In this document: positions 59,151 through 64,000 of the stretch, piece after piece
Layout: each line of letters opens with the position of its first letter
Numbering within the stretch: the first letter of the stretch is position 1
Assembly (NCBI RefSeq): GCF_030519355.1
Contig: NZ_JAUMKC010000003.1
Coordinates: 186,001 to 250,000, forward strand
Source of the DNA: Mucilaginibacter sp. L3T2-6
Lineage (GTDB): Bacteria; Bacteroidota; Bacteroidia; Sphingobacteriales; Sphingobacteriaceae
DNA length: 64,000 bases
Direction of reading: 5' to 3'
The notes under the pieces: model-generated
What the model was told of the DNA's origin: nothing
Seen by the model: the letters and a program-made list of their open reading frames with translations, nothing else
Databases searched by the model: none
Made by a program: the position numbers and the translations under genes

Positions 59151-59753
59151 TTAATGCTTTTTTGCTCCCGCAAAGTTCTTTTCGCCAGCCTCAACGGCAA
59201 TCTCCAAATGGTTTTCATCCGGCGGCTTCGGACAACTGTAACCGGCGCTAAACGCACAATACGGATTATAGGCCCGGTTGAAATCAACAACAGCCACATC
59301 GCCCTTAATGTCTCCTGTACGCATATCAATATACCGTCCGCCGCCGTAAGTTGTACTGCCATTGGTATCGTCGGTAAAAGGCAGGAAAAGGTAATCGGCA
59401 TATTGTGGTAATTTTGAAAGCGCGGTACTCTTGTAAAGCGTGAGCTGCACTGGTTTGCCTTTAAGTGTGAATGATAATATAGCGTAGCGTGCATATTGCC
59501 TGCCGGTACCGCTAAAAACCGGCATGGTAAACTCCGCCTGATTTTGCAATACTTCAACCTTCGCATTTACCCGGTAGCTGCTGTCGGCATCATAAAAACG
59601 CAGCAATTGCAGATCATCTTTTTTTAATGGCGAATTGGCATCGGTTAAAAAGTCGTTCTTGTATTGCTCGCGGAACTTTGCGATTTGTGCGGCATAATCC
59701 TGCCCGAAACAATTCAGGCTTACCAGGCAGAAAAGGATAAATAAATATCTCAT
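59151..59753 (-). CDS. DUF1684 secreted protein
   Basis: 200 residues with a signal peptide (RYLFILFCLVSLNCFG). The DUF1684 family is recognised by FREQYKNDFLTDANSPLKKDDLQLLRFYD at the start and by GGGRYIDMRTGD, VVDFNRAYNPYCAFSAGYSCPKPPDENHL and VEAGEK at the end. The conserved Cys and His-containing NPYCAF/SCPKPP segments suggest metal or thiol chemistry, but no activity is established to my knowledge. Probably periplasmic. It is divergent from the GNAT gene at 59853. Confidence 0.9.
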   Translation of the reverse strand: MRYLFILFCLVSLNCFGQDYAAQIAKFREQYKNDFLTDANSPLKKDDLQLLRFYDADSSYRVNAKVEVLQNQAEFTMPVFSGTGRQYARYAILSFTLKGKPVQLTLYKSTALSKLPQYADYLFLPFTDDTNGSTTYGGGRYIDMRTGDIKGDVAVVDFNRAYNPYCAFSAGYSCPKPPDENHLEIAVEAGEKNFAGAKKH

Positions 59754-59840
59754 AGTAATTGTACTTAAAAGGAGGATGCAATATATTCAAATTTTACAGG
59801 AGAAAGTGACAATGATCAAACTTCGGGTTCAAGTCCTTCC

Positions 59841-59848
59841 TATCTTTG
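59841..59848 (+). promoter_or_regulatory. -7 promoter box just before the GNAT start
   Basis: TATCTTTG is a perfect TAnnTTTG lying only 4 bp before ATG 59853, which would make the transcript leaderless or nearly so. Confidence 0.45.
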
Positions 59849-59852
59849 CCGT

Positions 59853-60314
59853 ATGAGTATCCCCACCCTAAAGCGAACCTATAGCGGCGAGGCCGATTTC
59901 CGTATGCTTATAAAAGAATTAGACAACGACCTGCGTGAGCGCAACGGCAATATTATGGATGTGTACGACGGTCACAATGTAATCGGCCATATTGACACTG
60001 TTGTAATTGCATACCTGGGTAGCATTCCCGCCGGCTGCGGCTGCTTCAAAAAGTACAGCGATGATACTGCAGAAATAAAACGCATGTACGTGCGGCCCAA
60101 TGCCAGGAGGAAAGGCCTCAGTAGAATGATTTTAAACGAGCTGGAAGCCTGGGCAAAATCTCTGGGCTTTGCATATGTTGTTCTGGAAACCGGCAGCAAA
60201 CAACAGGAGGCGTTGGGCTTGTATAGCCAGGCAGGATACGTGAATATCCCCGCCTATCCGCCCTACATTGATCTGCCCGATAGCGTTTGTTTTAAAAAGA
60301 AGTTAACTGCTTAA
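59853..60314 (+). CDS. GNAT-family N-acetyltransferase
   Basis: 153 residues with the acetyl-CoA-binding motif A (IKRMYVRPNARRKGLSRMILNELEAWAKSLG) and motif B (VVLETGSKQQEALGLYSQAGYVNI). It ends in a short basic tail. It resembles small GNATs of the YjgM/PhnO type that acetylate amines; the substrate is not readable. It starts 4 bp after a promoter box. The next gene (60358) is 43 bp away on the same strand. Confidence 0.92.
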   Translation: MSIPTLKRTYSGEADFRMLIKELDNDLRERNGNIMDVYDGHNVIGHIDTVVIAYLGSIPAGCGCFKKYSDDTAEIKRMYVRPNARRKGLSRMILNELEAWAKSLGFAYVVLETGSKQQEALGLYSQAGYVNIPAYPPYIDLPDSVCFKKKLTA

Positions 60315-60357
60315 AATATCACCGCCTTTCAATCGTCCATTATAATACAAGCTTTAC

Positions 60358-60822
60358 ATGTATTTATTTTTACTTCCGCTTCATTCCCTCATTCGCTGGT
60401 TAGTTTTGCTGAGCCTGGCATTTGCTATTTATCGCGCCTACCGGGGCTGGCTAGGCCATAAGGCGTATACCAGGTTTGATGAACGCGCGCGAGCAATCGC
60501 TACTACCGTAGCGCATATACAACTGGTTGCAGGATTATGGCTTTATTTTGTTAGCCCTATTGTAAGCTATTTTCTGCATAATTTTAAAGAAGGCGTGCAT
60601 GAAAGGGTTATACGTTTTTTCGGGATGGAGCATATTACCATGATGCTGATCGCCATAACTTTAATTACGATAGGCTCTGCAAAGGCTAAACGTAAAACAA
60701 ACGACGCAGACAAATTTAAGGTCATGGCAATATGGTTCAGTATTGGCTTACTGATTATTTTCTTATCGATACCATGGTCGTTCTCACCCTTTACCAGCAG
60801 GCCATTGTTCAGGGCATTTTAA
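60358..60822 (+). CDS. four-helix membrane protein, possibly heme-binding
   Basis: 154 residues with four hydrophobic helices (LHSLIRWLVLLSLAFAIYRAYRGW, HIQLVAGLWLYFVSPIVSYFL, MEHITMMLIAITLITIG, VMAIWFSIGLLIIFLSIPW). Histidines near helix ends (LPLHSLI, AHIQL, EHITMM) are spaced like those of b-type cytochromes, which suggests but does not prove heme binding. Homologs are often labelled cytochrome-b-like in Bacteroidota. The gene lies between a GNAT and a NIPSNAP gene on the same strand. Confidence 0.72.
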   Translation: MYLFLLPLHSLIRWLVLLSLAFAIYRAYRGWLGHKAYTRFDERARAIATTVAHIQLVAGLWLYFVSPIVSYFLHNFKEGVHERVIRFFGMEHITMMLIAITLITIGSAKAKRKTNDADKFKVMAIWFSIGLLIIFLSIPWSFSPFTSRPLFRAF

Positions 60823-60847
60823 ATTTGATATCGTATCTTAGCCGGAT

Positions 60848-61645
60848 ATGAAACGACGTTCATTTGTAAAATCATCTCTTATTGGCGGAGCTGCTGCGGC
60901 TGCCCTGCCTATCGCAAGCCATGGCATGAATAACGACGCGCTAAACGCCACTGCTGAATATTACGAGCTCCGGGCCTATCATTTAAAAGACGAGACGCAG
61001 CAAAAGCTGGTGGAAGATTTTTTCAAAAATGCCGCTATTCCGGCGTTGAACCGTGCAGGCGTAAAACATGTTGGCGTGTTTGCCGAAATGAAGCCTGAGG
61101 GGCAGACAAAAGTATTTGCACTGTTGCAGTATAACAGTCCCGTCCATATCGACGCAGTTAATAACGCCCTCGAAAATGACAGGGAATATCAGCGGAAAGG
61201 CGCAGCTTATTTAAATGCTCCAGCAACGCAACCCGCCTACGAGCGTATTGAAAGCTCGCTGTTAAAAGCATTCAAAAAGTTTCCATCACTTACCGCTCCC
61301 GAAAGGAAAAAACGGATTTTCGAGCTGCGCCAATATCAAAGTGCCAGCGAAGCTGCAGGCAAAAAGAAGATAGAGATGTTTAACGACCGCGGCGAGATCG
61401 ACATCTTTAAACGACTCGGGTTTAACCCGGTTTTCTGGGGTGAAACTGTGATCGGGCCGCTGCGGCCTAACCTTACTTACATGGTGACTTTTGGTGATAT
61501 GGAAGAAAAGGCTTCCCGCTGGCAGGATTTTGGCAGCGATACTCAATGGCATGAAATAAGTGCCGTGCCCGAATATGCAGATGCATTGCTGGTAAGTAAG
61601 ATCACTTCGACCATGTTGATGCCAACCGAATTTTCGCAGATATAA
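60848..61645 (+). CDS. NIPSNAP-domain protein with Tat signal
   Basis: 265 residues. A twin-arginine signal peptide (KRRSFVKSS followed by IGGAAAAALPIASHG) would export the folded protein. Two NIPSNAP ferredoxin-like repeats follow: YYELRAYHLKDETQQKLVEDFF at about residue 38 and FELRQYQSASEAAGKKKIEMF at about 160, the latter with GETVIGPLRPNLTYMVTFGDM. NIPSNAP proteins bind small molecules and their role in bacteria is unclear. The start is 25 bp after the four-helix protein gene; the AlkA-like gene follows 16 bp later. Confidence 0.88.
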   Translation: MKRRSFVKSSLIGGAAAAALPIASHGMNNDALNATAEYYELRAYHLKDETQQKLVEDFFKNAAIPALNRAGVKHVGVFAEMKPEGQTKVFALLQYNSPVHIDAVNNALENDREYQRKGAAYLNAPATQPAYERIESSLLKAFKKFPSLTAPERKKRIFELRQYQSASEAAGKKKIEMFNDRGEIDIFKRLGFNPVFWGETVIGPLRPNLTYMVTFGDMEEKASRWQDFGSDTQWHEISAVPEYADALLVSKITSTMLMPTEFSQI

Positions 61646-61661
61646 ATAGCTCTGCACAGGT

Positions 61662-62552
61662 TTGACAACAACTATCAACATTTGCCATCCACATCTTTTT
61701 AGCTGGGCTGAATCCCTTTGGTACTTAAACAGGGGCTTTGATGATTGTATTTATAAAATATCAGGCAATACTGTCCGCAGGGCATTTGATGTTGAGGGAG
61801 AGAAGATACTGACTGAAATTTCCTGCACAGATGGTACACTGATGATCAATTGGCTCACCGGCAAGCCTTCGGATAGGACGGAGGCTTACATCAGTAGTTT
61901 TGTTGGTGTTTGGTTCGATCTTGATACAGACCTTACGCCTTTCTATAAACTGCTGGCCGGGCATCCGGCGGTGGCAGATATGACCGCAAGCTATCATGGT
62001 CTTCGCCTGGTAGCCATGCCCGATTTATTTGAGACCCTGTCCTGGGCTATAATCGGCCAGCAGATCAACCTTACTTTCGCCTACAAGCTTAAGCGGCGGC
62101 TGGTCGAGCAATACGGAAGCACGTTAACATTTGAAGGCCAAACTTATCATATCTTTCCCAAGCCTGGGGCACTCAAAAACGCAAGTGTCGTCGATTTGCG
62201 CGAACTGCAATTATCCGGCAGCAAAGCCTCTTACCTGGTTAACATCGCCGAAAGCTTCGCGGATAATCGGTTGAGCCGCGAAATACTGCTGGCATTACCG
62301 GACTTTCCGCCGCGTCAAAAATACCTGACTGATATAAAGGGTATTGGGATATGGACAGCAAACTATGTGCTGATGAAAAACCTCGGCGAACGTGCCTGCA
62401 TACCCTACGGCGATGCCGGATTACTTAATGCCCTTGTAGCCAGAAACATCATAGCTGATAAGCGGGACAAAGCCGGACTTGATGCATTTTTTGAGTTATT
62501 TAAGGGATGGGAAGCCTATATGGTGTTTTATTTGTGGCGGAGCCTGGCTTAA
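61662..62552 (+). CDS. alkA: DNA-3-methyladenine glycosylase II (AlkA-like)
   Basis: 296 residues, a HhH-GPD base-excision glycosylase. An N-terminal AlkA_N beta domain (about residues 5-85) precedes the helical core with the helix-hairpin-helix (DIKGIGIWTANYVLMK) and the catalytic Asp251 in IPYGDAGL. The IIGQQINLTFAYKLKRRLVEQYG segment is the family's first HhH-helix signature. It removes alkylated purines from DNA. No ATG fits: the start is TTG at 61662, 16 bp after the NIPSNAP stop. Convergent with the peptidase-E-like gene, 3 bp away. Confidence 0.92.
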   Translation: MTTTINICHPHLFSWAESLWYLNRGFDDCIYKISGNTVRRAFDVEGEKILTEISCTDGTLMINWLTGKPSDRTEAYISSFVGVWFDLDTDLTPFYKLLAGHPAVADMTASYHGLRLVAMPDLFETLSWAIIGQQINLTFAYKLKRRLVEQYGSTLTFEGQTYHIFPKPGALKNASVVDLRELQLSGSKASYLVNIAESFADNRLSREILLALPDFPPRQKYLTDIKGIGIWTANYVLMKNLGERACIPYGDAGLLNALVARNIIADKRDKAGLDAFFELFKGWEAYMVFYLWRSLA

Positions 62553-62555
62553 CAG

Positions 62556-63221
62556 CTAACGTTCAACCAGCTTCCAGTTTCCTTCAGATACCACTTCCAC
62601 AACCCCATCATCAATCTTAACGGCCGTCTGGTCATCGATTAAATATGACGGCATTGGTAGCGTTGCAGCCAGTTTTTCGAGCTCGGCCATGGAATTATCC
62701 GGAAACGCAGGATAATCCAGGTGCGGATGAATAGCGAAATCAAGCAGACCCAGCGATTTGTCGGTTTCGGCGGGCAAAGCATGATTGCCATAGGTGGTTC
62801 CATAGCTTGTCATGATCATACTGCCGGCGCTGAGGCCGACGTAAACCATTTTATTCAACAACGATGGCAGCAATTCTGCCAGGCCGGATTGCTGCATCCA
62901 GTAGGTGAGGTACTGGCAATCGCCGCCACCAACCAGCAGTGCGTCGGTTTCTTCCAGCAGGGGTACCCACAGATCCCGCTTGATGCTGGGTAGCGCAGTG
63001 AGTTCCAGCAGGCCTAATGATTTCCATCCCATATCGCAAAAGGGGTCGCCTAAGGCGCCGGTAATTACCCTGCGAACTATATCGCCGCCGTTGCGTATGC
63101 CATAGATAGCAGTAGGGATGAAAAGGGCCTTTGCTTCACTAACCGGCTTGGCAAGGAGTTCGGTTAATGTATTATGGATAGTTGGATTACTGATGCCTGC
63201 GGAAGTGAGGAGGAGTTTCAT
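62556..63221 (-). CDS. peptidase E-like (S51) / type 1 glutamine amidotransferase-like protein
   Basis: 221 residues of the peptidase S51 fold. The oxyanion/glycine loop VGGGDCQYL and the nucleophile elbow GLSAGSM with Ser are present, and IHPHLDYP supplies the His. E. coli peptidase E (PepE) cleaves Asp-X dipeptides; related proteins hydrolyse cyanophycin dipeptides. The overall length matches the single-domain family. Substrate is unproved. Start ATG 63221; it reads toward alkA and is separate from the GNAT gene. Confidence 0.85.
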   Translation of the reverse strand: MKLLLTSAGISNPTIHNTLTELLAKPVSEAKALFIPTAIYGIRNGGDIVRRVITGALGDPFCDMGWKSLGLLELTALPSIKRDLWVPLLEETDALLVGGGDCQYLTYWMQQSGLAELLPSLLNKMVYVGLSAGSMIMTSYGTTYGNHALPAETDKSLGLLDFAIHPHLDYPAFPDNSMAELEKLAATLPMPSYLIDDQTAVKIDDGVVEVVSEGNWKLVER

Positions 63222-63355
63222 GAATAATATTTTCGAGTATTTATCGGTTGACGCCTTACGTGATATAAGTAAATATTGGCTTTTTACTTAAAAATAGCAA
63301 CGTTGCGTTAATTTAAGTGCCCGGGCGACTGAACTTGTATAAGCGAGTAAAAAAA

Positions 63356-63820
63356 TTATCGCCCGCGCTCAAAAATGAATATATGACTTACTTTATCGCC
63401 ATTTACGCTTTGAAAACCTAGCTTTTCATAAAACTTTGCAGCGGACGGATTGTCCGTAAATAAACGCAGTGAGTTGAAATGCTGTTTGCCCTCGTGCAGG
63501 ATCATATTTATCAATAAAGTGGCATAACCTTTTCGGCGGTACGCCTCCATGATGTATAAATGCCTGACCCGGCCTACGTTTGGCTCCCGCGTATAAGGAT
63601 CTTTATTAAGCCCGCATATACCAATCATATCCGACCCCAGGAATAACCCCCACAACTTTTCTCCCCGTCCGGAAAACTTATTTGTTTGATTTTGCCAATC
63701 ATCAATAGTTCGTTGGATGAATTGATAACCGGCACGCCCGGATTCATCAAGCATTTGATTTATTGCAGAAAAAGACAGTTCTGTAACTTCGGTTAAAATC
63801 GGCGCGCTGTTAAAATGCAT
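63356..63820 (-). CDS. GNAT-family N-acetyltransferase
   Basis: 154 residues with the acetyl-CoA motif A (GRVRHLYIMEAYRRKGYATLLINMIL) and motif B (NSLRLFTDNPSAAKFYEKLGFQ). N-terminal part: LSFSAINQMLDESGRAGYQFIQRTIDDW. It resembles small amino-group acetyltransferases such as RimJ-like or tabtoxin-resistance-like proteins, but the substrate is unknown. It is the last gene of the window; the 180 bp to the window end show no gene. Confidence 0.92.
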   Translation of the reverse strand: MHFNSAPILTEVTELSFSAINQMLDESGRAGYQFIQRTIDDWQNQTNKFSGRGEKLWGLFLGSDMIGICGLNKDPYTREPNVGRVRHLYIMEAYRRKGYATLLINMILHEGKQHFNSLRLFTDNPSAAKFYEKLGFQSVNGDKVSHIFIFERGR

Positions 63821-64000
63821 GCTACAATTTGGTTATGCTGCTTCAATAATATGACAGCATTATCATAGCCAAAAATAAGAGGGGATAGCTTATAACTAGC
63901 CAACGAAAACGCTAAAGTTATACAATTCACGGCAAAATTTTGCGGTGCCATTACCCGAAAAACGTTGGCTGCGATATGGATGCGCCCTTGTGCCTGAAGC

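Noticed and set aside
59818..59850. tRNA T-arm-like sequence (GGGTTCAAGTCC) before the GNAT gene
   Set aside because: No matching acceptor, D or anticodon arm upstream; the T-stem is incomplete.

Overview
The window reads as chromosome of a Bacteroidota member, most likely a Sphingobacteriaceae close to Mucilaginibacter or Pedobacter. This is inferred from a SusC/SusD operon with its hybrid two-component regulator, DUF4382 and GIN-domain lipoproteins, a near absence of Shine-Dalgarno sequences, and -7 boxes of the Bacteroidota form TAnnTTTG. Genes are densely packed on both strands. No rRNA, CRISPR array, intact insertion sequence or integrase was seen.

Layout. 1-8.1 kb: the end of a LuxR-type response regulator, a small lipoprotein, a short-chain dehydrogenase, a membrane histidine kinase, an EamA exporter, a tandem pair of PqiA-like membrane proteins, and a LOV blue-light protein that has a histidine-kinase dimerisation domain but no ATPase domain. 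8.4-26.1 kb: one polysaccharide-utilisation-like locus on the minus strand (hybrid sensor, SusC, SusD, FG-GAP/ASPIC lipoprotein, vanadium-haloperoxidase-like lipoprotein, GH2 beta-galactosidase). It has a 9-bp direct repeat upstream of susC and a terminator-like hairpin after susD. 26.1-41.2 kb: mostly housekeeping genes (DUF4382 lipoprotein, pirin, YeiH exporter, Cys/Met-metabolism PLP enzyme with an amino-acid permease, ParE, HigBA, cytidine deaminase, SGNH hydrolase, YncE/phosphoesterase fusion).

41.4-49.5 kb is the most interesting part. A WYL regulator and a membrane protein are divergent from rtcB (RNA ligase), and a zinc-ribbon protein is divergent from the start of a TROVE/Ro60 gene. 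Both divergent regions carry the same operator, ACTGCGCA-N7-TGCGCAGT, 11 bp before TTTGTATCAA. The TROVE gene is cut off after about 58 codons by a mosaic of GGGATT/AATCCC hairpins that recurs 1.2 kb downstream. An AT-rich gene for a PD-(D/E)XK nuclease fused to a P-loop NTPase, a candidate defence protein, sits between the two halves. The rtcB leader holds a 190-bp nested inverted repeat.

49.5-64 kb: VOC, GIN-domain, patatin, GAF-LuxR and cupin genes; a contractile-injection-type tail sheath gene grouped with an M15 peptidase and a membrane protein; and, in the gap between them, a canonical promoter, a 27-codon peptide ending in ICCYCCC (a probable cysteine-sensing leader) and a degenerate tRNA-Cys. 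After these come SRPBCC, DUF1684, GNAT, a 4-TM protein, a NIPSNAP protein, an AlkA glycosylase, a peptidase-E-like protein and another GNAT. Two intergenic regions 24.5 kb apart share a 58-59-bp element with a covarying hairpin.
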